A stretch of DNA of 64,000 nucleotides from Streptomyces albospinus. Its GTDB lineage: Bacteria > Actinomycetota > Actinomycetes > Streptomycetales > Streptomycetaceae. Shown piece by piece: positions 34,435 through 42,094 of this stretch. The DNA is taken from positions 157,554 to 221,553 of the forward strand of contig NZ_BMRP01000009.1 of assembly GCF_014648695.1 (NCBI RefSeq), read 5' to 3'. The number at the start of each line of letters is the position of its first letter. The stretch's first letter is position 1. Both the position numbers and the translations under genes were made by a program. The notes under the pieces were generated by a model. The model was not told the DNA's origin. It saw nothing but the letters and a program-made list of their open reading frames with translations, and ran no database searches.

Positions 34435-34638
34435 TCAGGAGGCGGCGATGGCTCCAACGAAGGTGCTCCAGGCGGCAGTTGAGAACCTGAGGGCCGGTCC
34501 CTGAAGGTCCTTGCTATCGCGGACGGGGATAATGCCGGGGAGGCCGTCGGCGACCTCGACGCAATCCCCGTCGGAACCGTTGCTGTAGCTGCTCTTACGC
34601 CAGCGAGCAGCGCTCAAGTCAATCCGGTTGCTTGCCAT
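34435..34638 (-). CDS. DUF397 family protein (whiJ-locus type)
   Basis: A 67-residue DUF397 protein: WRKSSYSNGSDGDCVEVAD is the diagnostic core, followed by IPVRDSKDLQGPALRFSTAAW. It overlaps the upstream HTH gene by 20 bp, so the two are translationally coupled. In S. coelicolor such pairs (whiJ/abaA-type, Scr1/Scr2) act as DNA-binding protein plus small partner, sometimes described as antitoxin and toxin. Confidence 0.93.
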   Translation of the reverse strand: MASNRIDLSAARWRKSSYSNGSDGDCVEVADGLPGIIPVRDSKDLQGPALRFSTAAWSTFVGAIAAS

Positions 34639-35473
34639 TTCGATAGTCCTCTGCCGCTGCCTCGATGATGGCCAGGGACGCCCCAGGCGGCTGTGCGGCG
34701 GCCCTGAGCAGATCGTACGACTTGCGGTACTGGGCGACGAGTGCCGGATCCTCGATGGTGTCCCCGGTGTGCAGCGACTCCGTATAGAACAGCGGAGGAG
34801 CATCGGCAAAAGTCATGATCTTGGCGGTGCCGAGCATGAAGGGATGCGGCCCCCTGTTCCACGGAAGGATCTGGAGAACGATCCTCCGTCGCCTCGCCAG
34901 CGCCGCGACGTGATCCAACTGCTCGGCCATTTCCCTTGCCGGGAGGATGGGGTGCCTCAGCAACGACTCGTGCAGGATCGCCCAGTACATCGGGGTCTTG
35001 TGGTCGTCCTCGAAGAGGCATGCCCGCGCGGCGCGGCGGTCGACCTTCTTCTCAACTTCCTCCTCCGTCAAGAGCGGGTGCGTCGCCAGCACCACAGCTC
35101 GCGTGTACGCGGCTGACTGCAACAAGCCGGGAACGAGCGTGGGGCACCATTCCTCGATCGTCTCGGCGTGCTGCTCCGCCTCCAGCACTCGCTCGACGTA
35201 ACCCGCATGCCCCGCCCGCCGCGCCTTGCGCACATCCGCGCAGCGGCGCTCGAAGTAGCCGTCGGTCTTCAGGAGGCGGTCCACGTGGCAGGCGAGTTCG
35301 ACCGGCATGCGGCGCTTGCCGTGTTCGATCTCGCTGAGGTACGTCTCGCCGAAGTAGCTGCCTTCGACGGTTTCCTTGAGGGTCAACCCTGCCGCCTCCC
35401 GCTTCCAGCGCAGCTCGGCGCCGTAGAAAGCGGGGACGCTCACCGACCCATCAACATCCCTGCGTGCAGGCAT
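34619..35473 (-). CDS. XRE-family regulator with DUF5753 (WhiJ-like)
   Basis: A 284-residue regulator. The N-terminal helix-turn-helix (about 15-70: RWKREAAGLTLKETVEGSYFGETYLSEIEHGKR) binds DNA. The C-terminal two-thirds is DUF5753 (EWCPTLVPGLLQSAAYTRAV, LHESLLRHP, PFMLGTAKIMTFADAPPLFYTE). ATG 35473 has AGGTGA upstream. It heads the operon with the DUF397 gene and is divergent from an ATPase pair, the layout of whiJ/abaA-type developmental loci. Confidence 0.93.
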   Translation of the reverse strand: MPARRDVDGSVSVPAFYGAELRWKREAAGLTLKETVEGSYFGETYLSEIEHGKRRMPVELACHVDRLLKTDGYFERRCADVRKARRAGHAGYVERVLEAEQHAETIEEWCPTLVPGLLQSAAYTRAVVLATHPLLTEEEVEKKVDRRAARACLFEDDHKTPMYWAILHESLLRHPILPAREMAEQLDHVAALARRRRIVLQILPWNRGPHPFMLGTAKIMTFADAPPLFYTESLHTGDTIEDPALVAQYRKSYDLLRAAAQPPGASLAIIEAAAEDYRNGKQPD

Positions 35474-35579
35474 AGTTCACCTATCCACCATTTACTCAGC
35501 GAGGTCGAATTCCCTTCCACGCTACGCCGCGTCGACGTCAATCTGTGAGCAGTTCGTCACAATGCGCACAGAAGGGTCC

Positions 35580-35801
35580 ATGCCCATGCCCCACCCCAAC
35601 CCCGCCCCCGATGACGTGCACGAGTGTGCGGAAGGGCTCCGTTCCGCGTTGCGGGAGAACGGGATCACGCTCCCCTCCCTCGGGGTCGAGTTGCCGTCGT
35701 TCGCGGGGAGTTATCCGCCGCCGCTGGTCGCGCTGGGCAACTGCAACACGGCTACGGCGCGGAAGCTGGCCGAGGTGCTGCGCAAGGCGGCGGCACGGTG
35801 A
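35580..35801 (+). CDS. small protein of whiJ-type locus, unknown function
   Basis: A 73-residue protein (MPMPHPNPAPDDVHECAEGL...). ATG 35580 is preferred because AGAAGGG lies five bases upstream. Its TGA overlaps the GTG start of the following ATPase gene (GTGA), so the two are coupled. The sequence LVALGNCNTATARKLAEVLR suggests a helical fold. No known domain recognised. Confidence 0.7.
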   Translation: MPMPHPNPAPDDVHECAEGLRSALRENGITLPSLGVELPSFAGSYPPPLVALGNCNTATARKLAEVLRKAAAR

Positions 35802-36178
35802 CATCGCCCTGCAAGCCGCTCACCGTGGAGTTGCTTGCCGTGCCGAAGGAAGTCCCCGCGCTGCGGCGCACCCTACGTGCTCATCTCGGCGGCTTGTGGC
35901 CCGAAGTCGAGCTGTGCGTCAGCGAGTTGCTCGGTAACGTCGTTCGCCACGTCGGCGAGGGGTCCCCGGTGACCGTTCACGTCGCCGTCCGCGCCGATGG
36001 ACGTACGCGGATCGAGGTGACCGATCCGGACCCCCGGGCGCTGCCCGTGCTGCTGCGGGCGACGGCCGACGACGAGAGCGGTCGCGGGATGGCGCTGCTG
36101 GATGCCGTCGCGCTGCGGTGGGGCGTACGGCAGGGGGAGGCGGGCAAGACGGTGTGGTGCGAGGTCGCCGACGCTTAG
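35798..36178 (+). CDS. HATPase_c anti-sigma-factor-like kinase
   Basis: A 126-residue GHKL ATPase of the RsbW/SpoIIAB type. The N-box is ELLGNVVRHV, the G1 box DPDPRALPV and the G2 region GRGMALLDAVALRWGV. These small ATPases switch sigma factors or anti-anti-sigma factors by binding or phosphorylation. GTG start coupled to the 73-residue protein. With the divergent WhiJ-like/DUF397 pair it forms the usual four-gene locus. Target unknown. Confidence 0.88.
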   Translation: MTSPCKPLTVELLAVPKEVPALRRTLRAHLGGLWPEVELCVSELLGNVVRHVGEGSPVTVHVAVRADGRTRIEVTDPDPRALPVLLRATADDESGRGMALLDAVALRWGVRQGEAGKTVWCEVADA

Positions 36179-36224
36179 GGCCGGTCCGAGCAACGGGGCG
36201 TTGGGCTCCCGGGTACGCCGAAAA

Positions 36225-36259
36225 CCCCGTGCCACCTCCCCCACAGAGGTGACACGGGG
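36225..36259. terminator. bidirectional terminator
   Basis: CCCCGTGCCACCTC pairs with GAGGTGACACGGGG (one mismatch), loop CCCCACA, preceded by AAAA, between the convergent ATPase and acyl-CoA synthetase genes. Confidence 0.8.
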
Positions 36260-36302
36260 CATCCAGTTTGACGTGCGGAGAGTCACAGCTCCATACCGGG
36301 GG

Positions 36303-38210
36303 TTACTGGCTTTCGTAAAGCTGGTCTATCTCTTTTGCGAAGTCGCGGACGACCAGGGCGCGGCGGAGTTTGAGGGAGGGGGTCAGATGCCCGGTTTGCT
36401 CGCTGAAGTCCGCCGGGAGGATGGCGAAGCGGCGGATGGACTCGGCGCGGGAGACGAGTTTGTTGGCGTCGTCGACGGCGTGCTGGATGTCGGCGAGGAG
36501 GCGTTCGTCCCGGACGAGTTCGGTGAGCGGGGTGTCGCGTTTCTTGGTCATCTGGCGCCAGTGGGAGAGGCCGTCGGGCTCCAGGGTGATCAGCGCGGTG
36601 ATGTACGGGCGGTTCTCGCCGACGACCATGCACTGGCCTACGAGGGGGTGCGAGCGGAGGCGGTCCTCCAGGGGCGCGGGGGCGACGTTCTTGCCGCCGC
36701 TGGTCACGATGATCTCCTTCTTGCGGCCGGTGATGGCGAGGTAGCCGTCGGCGTCGAGCGCGCCGAGGTCGCCGGTGGCGAGCCAGCCGTCCTGATCGGT
36801 CGCGGGGCGGGCGGCGCCGAGCTCGGCGTCCCAGTAGCCGGAGAAGACGTGGCCGCCGCGGAGCAGGATCTCGCCGTCGTCGGCGATACGGACGGCGCTG
36901 CCGGGGAGCGGCCAGCCGACCGTGCCGATGCGGGGGCGGAGGGGTGGCGTGACGGTGGCCGCCGCGGTGGTCTCCGTCAGGCCGTAGCCCTCGAAGATCT
37001 CGATGCCGGCGCCGGAGTAGAAGGCGGCGAGCCGGCGGCCCAGGGGGGAGCCGCCGCAGATCGCGTAGCGGACCTTGCCGCCGAGGGCGGAGCGGATACG
37101 GCGGTAGACGAGGGGGTCGTAGAGCTTGCGGGCGGCCCGGAGGGCGACGCCGGGGCCGGGGCCGGTGCCGTGCTCCTGGGCCTCGACCGCCTCGCCGTAG
37201 GCGCGGGCTATCCGGACGGCGCGGTCGAACGAGGCGGCGCGGCCCATTTTCTCCGCGGTGGCGCGGCCGGTGTTGAAGACCTTCTCCAGGACGTAGGGGA
37301 TGGCGAGGAGGAAGGTGGGGCGGAAGCCGGCGAGGTCGGCAAGGAATTCGTCGGTCTGGATGCTGGGGGCGTGGCCGAGGCGGACCCGGGCGCGCAGGCA
37401 GCCGACGGCGACCATGCGGCCGAAGACGTGCGAGAGGGGCAGGAAGAGGAGGGTGGCGGCGGGCTCGTCGCTGACGGACCGGAAGACGGGGTGCAGCAGT
37501 TCGACGGCGTTGTCGACCTCGGCGAAGAAGTTGGCGTGGGTGAGGACGCAGCCCTTGGGGCGGCCGGTGGTGCCGGAGGTGTAGATGAGGGTGGCGACGG
37601 CGGCCGGGGCGAGGGCGGCCCGGCGGGCGTCGACGGCCTCGTCGGGGAGGTCGCGGCCCGCGTCGATGAGCTGGGCGACGGCGCCGGTGTTGAACTGCCA
37701 GAGGTGGCTGAGTGCGGGGAGGTGGGTGCGGACGCCGCTGATCAGGCGGGTCTCGTCGACGGTCTCGACGACGCAGGCGCGGGCGGCGGAGTCCTGGAGG
37801 ATCCACTGCGCCTGGTGGGCGGAGGAGGTCGGGTAGATGGGGACGGTGACCAGGCCGGCGGCCCAGGCGGCGAAGTCGATGAGGGTCCACTCGTAGGTGG
37901 TCCGCGCCATGATCGCTAGGCGGTCGCCGGGCTCCAGGCCGTGCGCGATGAGCCCTTTGGCGACGGCGCGCACCTCGGTGGCGAACTCGGCGGCGGTGAT
38001 GTCGCGCCAGGCGCCGCTGGGCTGCCTGCGGGAGAGGACGGTCTGGTGCGGGGCCTCGGCGGCGTTCGTGAAGGGGATGTCGCCGAGCGAACCGGTGCGG
38101 ACGGGCGGGGCGAGCGGCGGGACGGAGACCTCGCGGACGACTCCCTCGACCAACACCCGGTGCGGCTCGACGAGTTGGGGGACGGCAGGGGCAGTTGCGG
38201 GGGGGTGCAC
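36303..38210 (-). CDS. long-chain fatty-acid-CoA ligase (FadD-like), N-terminal frameshift suspected
   Basis: About 635 residues of the ANL superfamily, activating fatty acids as acyl-AMP and then acyl-CoA. The AMP-binding P-loop is IYTSGTTGRPKGC. Other motifs are GYGLTETTAAATVTPP, DGWLATGDLGALDADGYLAI and the catalytic-Lys region SGGKNVAPAPLEDRL. The GTG at 38210 has its AGGA too close. A better start is GTG 38226 behind GAGGAG, but it is out of frame by one base. Deleting one G of the G7 run 38199-38205 restores a smooth N-terminus (VFNQDSAPPATAPAVPQLV). It may be a sequencing slip or a real phase switch. Confidence 0.87.
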   Translation of the reverse strand: MHPPATAPAVPQLVEPHRVLVEGVVREVSVPPLAPPVRTGSLGDIPFTNAAEAPHQTVLSRRQPSGAWRDITAAEFATEVRAVAKGLIAHGLEPGDRLAIMARTTYEWTLIDFAAWAAGLVTVPIYPTSSAHQAQWILQDSAARACVVETVDETRLISGVRTHLPALSHLWQFNTGAVAQLIDAGRDLPDEAVDARRAALAPAAVATLIYTSGTTGRPKGCVLTHANFFAEVDNAVELLHPVFRSVSDEPAATLLFLPLSHVFGRMVAVGCLRARVRLGHAPSIQTDEFLADLAGFRPTFLLAIPYVLEKVFNTGRATAEKMGRAASFDRAVRIARAYGEAVEAQEHGTGPGPGVALRAARKLYDPLVYRRIRSALGGKVRYAICGGSPLGRRLAAFYSGAGIEIFEGYGLTETTAAATVTPPLRPRIGTVGWPLPGSAVRIADDGEILLRGGHVFSGYWDAELGAARPATDQDGWLATGDLGALDADGYLAITGRKKEIIVTSGGKNVAPAPLEDRLRSHPLVGQCMVVGENRPYITALITLEPDGLSHWRQMTKKRDTPLTELVRDERLLADIQHAVDDANKLVSRAESIRRFAILPADFSEQTGHLTPSLKLRRALVVRDFAKEIDQLYESQ

Positions 38211-38492
38211 TGTCCTGGTTGAACACGAGCGACTCCTCGTTTCTCCGGTGACGTGCGGGGGGTGGCGGTGACGCGGGGCGGGGACGGGCGGGGATGCCGG
38301 GCGGCCGTGGCAAATGGCGGTATCCGAGTTGCCGCGGGCGACGGGGCCGGTTCGGCCGGGAGCACCGCGGAGCCCGGGACCGCCGGACCGGTCCCGGCGC
38401 CTCGGCCGCGTCGCACCGGCGCCACCGGACCGCGAAATCCGCAAGATTCCAGCCCTCAGCCCCCTCCGGCCCCCTATTGACCCGGCGGTAAC

Positions 38493-38509
38493 CTTACTTT
38501 CGGGTAAAT
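38493..38509. promoter_or_regulatory. candidate TetR-family operator upstream of the acyl-CoA synthetase
   Basis: CTTACTTTCGGGTAAAT contains the inverted pair TTAC...GTAA. A near-identical 17-mer (CTTACTTTGCGGTAAAT) occurs upstream of the TetR gene at 40381-40397. It lies between the divergent acyl-CoA synthetase and 38698 genes. Confidence 0.55.
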
Positions 38510-38697
38510 TTACGCCGGAGCCGTGGCGCGGCCAAGAGCCGTACACGACATCCGCACACCGCACACCTCGTCCTTTCGACCGGGTGAACCTTGCCCAATT
38601 TTCCGATGTGACCGGATTGATCCGGAAATAGCTGGAGTGTGCCGGTTTGCCGACGGCACTTCACCCGCTTTGCACATCGAGAAGGGTTACGAGCTCC

Positions 38698-39618
38698 ATG
38701 AAGACCTCCCGCATCTCCCCCGCCTCGCGCACCTCCCTGCGTGCCCTCTGCACCGCCGCCGTGCTCGCCGGGGCCATGGCCGTGCCGACCACCGTGTTCG
38801 CCGCGGGCACCCTGGGGCAGCAGGAACGGCCCGCGTCCGACGCCGCGCCGCAGACGCCGGCCAAGGGCAAGGTCAGGGCCGTCGACATCGGCGGCGGCAT
38901 GGAGGCCGTGATCCACAACGGGGTCTGCGATCTCCAGTCGATCGGCAGCGGCAAGCCGTTCGCGACCCTGAAGAAGGGGGAGAGCTACACCAAGGGCATC
39001 CTCGTGTACTTCGACGGCAGGCACGTCAGCGCCAGGACGCAGGGCCGGAGCAGCCAGGAAATGCTCAAGCCGGGTCCGGCCCGTACGGTCGTGCTGGCCA
39101 ACGGCGCGCGGGCCACCGTGCAGAAGGTCAACGGCAGTTACACGGCGAAGATCCAGGTCAAGGACAAGCGGATCGCCACCCTCAGCTCGACCCACCGGTC
39201 CGTCACGCACGAGGGCATGCGCTACACGGTGAACCCGAAGGACGGGAAGGTGGCGGTGGAGCGCCTGAAGAAGCGCCAGGGGCTGCACGGGACGAAGCAC
39301 CGGGTGATCCACGCGAGGGCGCAGCACCGGAGCCTGCCGCAGCGCCACTTCCAGCGGCCGGTCACCAGTTACGCGCAGACGCCCGCGGCGAGCCCCGCGC
39401 AGCCGACGGCGAACTACGCGACCTACGCGAGCCCCGCGCAGATGCCGGTCACCGGCCAGGCCCAGATGCCCGTCGCGGGCCAGGCCCAGATGCCGGTCAC
39501 CGGCCAGGCGCAGACGCCGATGTACGGCGGCGGATGGACGCACCGGTCGCGGCACGGTGCGCAGGCGGGCGCGATGTCGATGTCGTTCTCGTCCGCCGCC
39601 GCCGGCGGGGGCCGCTGA
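38698..39618 (+). CDS. secreted Gln/Met/Pro-repeat protein of unknown function
   Basis: A 306-residue exported protein. A clear signal peptide (SLRALCTAAVLAGAMAVPTTVFA) precedes a domain of about 150 residues with one Cys (HNGVCDLQSIG) and beta-rich character. A basic segment follows, then a C-terminal repeat of AQMPVTGQ-type units and a Gly/Ser tail. No family recognised; cell-wall or extracellular matrix association is a guess. ATG at 38698 fits the signal peptide. It converges with the TetR gene and shares an operator-like motif with the acyl-CoA synthetase. Confidence 0.72.
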   Translation: MKTSRISPASRTSLRALCTAAVLAGAMAVPTTVFAAGTLGQQERPASDAAPQTPAKGKVRAVDIGGGMEAVIHNGVCDLQSIGSGKPFATLKKGESYTKGILVYFDGRHVSARTQGRSSQEMLKPGPARTVVLANGARATVQKVNGSYTAKIQVKDKRIATLSSTHRSVTHEGMRYTVNPKDGKVAVERLKKRQGLHGTKHRVIHARAQHRSLPQRHFQRPVTSYAQTPAASPAQPTANYATYASPAQMPVTGQAQMPVAGQAQMPVTGQAQTPMYGGGWTHRSRHGAQAGAMSMSFSSAAAGGGR

Positions 39619-39660
39619 GCGAACGGCCGCGGGTGACCGGCGCGGCGCCGGGGCGGCTGC

Positions 39661-40344
39661 TCAGCCCCCCGGCGCCCAGCGCTCCCCGGCCATGAGGCGG
39701 CCCAGCCCCGCCCAGACGAAGTTCATCAGCGTGGCCGCGGTCTCCTTGGCCGTCGGCCGCTCCCGTTCACCCGAGACGCCGAAGGCCGAAGTGCCGTCGG
39801 CGGTACGTGCGTTGGCCCACTCCGCGAGCGATTCCGCGGCGCCGACGAGGGCGTGCGCCAGGCCCGCCACCTCGCGGTCGGCCAGTTCGCCGTCGCAGCC
39901 GGCCTCCTTCGCGGCGGCACCGATCAGCACGGTCACGAACCGGACGATCTCCGCCCGCATCGCGGCCACCTCGACCGCGAACGGCTCCCCCTGCGTACGC
40001 GCCTGCTGGTGCAGCACCGCCCATCCGTCGGGGCGTTCGGCGGTGTGCGCGAAGAACCCCTTCAGCCCGCTCCACAGCTGCCGGTCGGCCGCCGCGCCCG
40101 GCTCCACGGCCGCCGTGACGGCCGCCACCAGCGCCGCCGACTCGCGCCGGATGACCCGGCTGAACAGCTCCTCCTTCGAGTTCAGATAGAGGTAGACCAG
40201 GGGCTTGGACACCCCGGCCCCTTCGGCGATCTCGTCCATCGAGGCCGCCCGGTACCCGCGCCGCGCGAACGTCCGCACCGCGGCGTCCAGCATCTGCTGC
40301 TCCCGGACCGCCCGCGGCACCCGCTTGCTCTTCGCAGCTCCCAC
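39661..40344 (-). CDS. TetR/AcrR family transcriptional regulator
   Basis: A 227-residue repressor-type regulator. The N-terminal helix-turn-helix is typical: QQMLDAAVRTFARRGYRAAS, MDEIAEGAGVSKPLVYLYL, NSKEELFSRVI. The C-terminal ligand-binding helices (about 70-220) are variable. GTG start. Two candidate operators lie in its upstream region: the TTACTTT-type motif at 40381-40397, shared with the acyl-CoA synthetase region, and a 14-bp palindrome at 40453-40466. The first suggests autoregulation plus control of fatty-acid activation. Confidence 0.93.
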   Translation of the reverse strand: MGAAKSKRVPRAVREQQMLDAAVRTFARRGYRAASMDEIAEGAGVSKPLVYLYLNSKEELFSRVIRRESAALVAAVTAAVEPGAAADRQLWSGLKGFFAHTAERPDGWAVLHQQARTQGEPFAVEVAAMRAEIVRFVTVLIGAAAKEAGCDGELADREVAGLAHALVGAAESLAEWANARTADGTSAFGVSGERERPTAKETAATLMNFVWAGLGRLMAGERWAPGG

Positions 40345-40380
40345 CCTGAATACCCCTCCATCATCCGCCCCCTTTACGGC

Positions 40381-40397
40381 ATTTACCGCAAAGTAAG
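40381..40397. promoter_or_regulatory. candidate TetR operator near its own gene
   Basis: On the minus strand CTTACTTTGCGGTAAAT, 37 bases upstream of the TetR start, differs from the site at 38493-38509 at only two positions. Confidence 0.55.
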
Positions 40398-40452
40398 TTT
40401 ACGATCTTCGCTCTCCGCGGCCGGTGGGTTGACATGATCCCGCCATAACAAG

Positions 40453-40466
40453 ACGATACGTATCGT
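40453..40466. promoter_or_regulatory. perfect 14-bp palindrome in the TetR/hydrolase divergent region
   Basis: ACGATACGTATCGT is a perfect palindrome of the kind bound by TetR-family repressors. It lies 66 bp upstream of the hydrolase start, just downstream of a TTGACA hexamer at 40430-40435. Confidence 0.6.
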
Positions 40467-40531
40467 TGCGCTGGGATCGCATACGCCGCCCGGACCGCAT
40501 CCCGCTCACCCGCACCCCGGGAGGCCCCCGC

Positions 40532-41437
40532 ATGCAGCACTTCGTCGACGCCGCCCCCGGCGTCCGCCTGTGGACCGAACAGCGCGGCCCCGCCGACGCA
40601 CCCCCGCTGCTGCTGGTCATGGGCGCCCAGGCGACCGGAGTCGGCCGGCCGGAGCCACTGGTCGACGCGCTGGCCGCGCACCACCGGGTCATCCGCTACG
40701 ACCACCGCGACACCGGCCGCTCCACCTGGCCCTTCTCCCCCACCCTTCGGGCGGGAGGGGCCCCCACCCGGCCGTACCGGATCGCCGACCTCGCCGAAGA
40801 CGTGATCGCCGTACTGGACGGCCTCGGTATCGCACGCGCGCATCTCGTCGGGCTGTCATTGGGCGGCATGCTGACCCAGATGGTGCTCGCCGACCACCCC
40901 GACCGACTGCTCAGCGCCACCCTCATGGGCACCAGCGCCCTCAGCACCCTCCCGTACACCCGGCCGGACGGCTCCGCCGTGCCCGCCGGGGAGCTGCCGG
41001 GCATTGCACCCGAGGTCCTGGAGATGTGGGCCCGGCCCGTGGAGGACCTGGGCGAAGAGGCGGAGATCGCGCGCCGGATCGCACACTGGCGGGTACTCGC
41101 CGGTGGTCAACTCCCCTTCGACGAGGAGTACTTCCGCATCCTGGAAGAGGATGCCATCGCGCACACCGGGCACCACCGCGTCGGCACCGCACACGGCCGC
41201 GCCGACAACAGCGGGCTGCTCCGCACCGAGCAGCTGGCGAGGAACGAGGTGCCGGTGCTGGTGATCGCCGCCCCGGCCGAGCCGGTGTTCCCGCCGCCGC
41301 ACCCGCAGCACCTCGCCCAAGCGGTCAACGGAGCGTACGTCGTGGAGATCCCGGGCATGGGGCACGCCCTGCCGCCGCAGGTCCTGGGGCCGTTGACGGC
41401 GGCGATCCTGGCGCACACGGGGGCGGTGGGGAGGTAG
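40532..41437 (+). CDS. alpha/beta hydrolase with in-frame repeat insertion
   Basis: A 301-residue alpha/beta hydrolase. YDHRDTGRSTWPF is the oxyanion-side motif, GLSLGGMLTQMVL holds the nucleophile Ser and GMGHALPP the catalytic His. GGGAGG precedes ATG 40532. Residues 68-78 (FSPTLRAGGAP) are encoded by a GC-rich palindrome (40735-40766) that looks like a dispersed Streptomyces repeat; homologous proteins normally run directly into the RPYRIADLAEDV segment. Divergent from the TetR gene, so a likely regulatory target. Substrate unknown. Confidence 0.88.
   Translation: MQHFVDAAPGVRLWTEQRGPADAPPLLLVMGAQATGVGRPEPLVDALAAHHRVIRYDHRDTGRSTWPFSPTLRAGGAPTRPYRIADLAEDVIAVLDGLGIARAHLVGLSLGGMLTQMVLADHPDRLLSATLMGTSALSTLPYTRPDGSAVPAGELPGIAPEVLEMWARPVEDLGEEAEIARRIAHWRVLAGGQLPFDEEYFRILEEDAIAHTGHHRVGTAHGRADNSGLLRTEQLARNEVPVLVIAAPAEPVFPPPHPQHLAQAVNGAYVVEIPGMGHALPPQVLGPLTAAILAHTGAVGR
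40735..40766. repeat. palindromic REP-like element inside the hydrolase gene
   Basis: CTCCCCCACCCTTCGGGCGG followed by GAGGGGCCCCCA folds into a G/C-rich hairpin with a CTTCGGG loop. It resembles short palindromes common between Streptomyces genes and is read in frame. Confidence 0.6.
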
Positions 41438-41577
41438 AGCCGTTGGGCAGGCGTCAGTTCGGGCCCTGACCCGTGGCGGCGCCGGCGCGGCAGCGCTCGA
41501 ACCCGGCGAGCCCGCCGGGACCCCGACGTCTCCCGTCGACCGCCTGCCGGTTCGGCCTCAAGCTGCGCCCGCTCCGA

Positions 41578-41669
41578 TCCGTTGAAGGCCGCATCGACCG
41601 GTGACGACCACCAAGCGGCAGGGGTACGGCCGCGGATCGGTCCGACTGCGCATCGCCCGCGCGCTGTGA
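41578..41669 (+). pseudogene. C-terminal remnant of an ISL3-type transposase
   Basis: Two adjacent frames read SVEGRIDR and then VTTTKRQGYGRGSVRL...RAL-stop. Together they resemble the C-terminal end of ISL3-family transposases (VEG-x3-R-x4-KRQ-x-YGRA). A single missing base joins them exactly. Nothing else of the element is recognisable in 41438-41577, which otherwise holds no feature. The remnant suggests past insertion next to the two small orphan genes. Confidence 0.42.
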
Positions 41670-41802
41670 CAACCAAGCCCTTCCCGATATTTCCGCCAGA
41701 CCCGGTCCACTACGTCACGACACGAACAAAAGATCTTGCATGTCATGGTCACGACGGTGTTGAGTCAATTCGCCATATGGAGTACCGACCCCTGGAGAAG
41801 CA

Positions 41803-42090
41803 CTGATACGCAAGCTGTTCACCGTCGGCCCCCTCGCCACCGCCACCGCCGCGGCTTTGCTGTCCTTGGGTATCGCCGCTCCCGCGGAGGCGGCAAGCGG
41901 CTGGCAAGCACACGTTCAGTGCACCAAGATGCGCATATCGGACAACACGGCCCATGGATTCGTCCAGGGGTACGGCAACGCCAAGACACAGCCGGACGCT
42001 TGGAAGGCAGCCATCAAGAACGCCAACGACCAGATGTCCACCGGCTACCGCGCAAAGCACTGCACCAAGAAGACCATCAAGAGGGGCTGA
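41803..42090 (+). CDS. small secreted protein with non-standard start
   Basis: About 95 residues: a good signal peptide (RKLFTVGPLATATAAALLSLG, cleavage near AEAAS) and a mature part of about 65 residues with two Cys and no known domain. In the open frame there is no ATG, GTG or TTG before the signal peptide. Only CTG at 41803, followed by ATA at 41806, fits the GGAGAAG ribosome site. So either CTG is used or an ATG has mutated to ATA. It is probably co-transcribed with the next gene (4-base gap). Confidence 0.6.
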   Translation: MIRKLFTVGPLATATAAALLSLGIAAPAEAASGWQAHVQCTKMRISDNTAHGFVQGYGNAKTQPDAWKAAIKNANDQMSTGYRAKHCTKKTIKRG

Positions 42091-42094
42091 CGCA

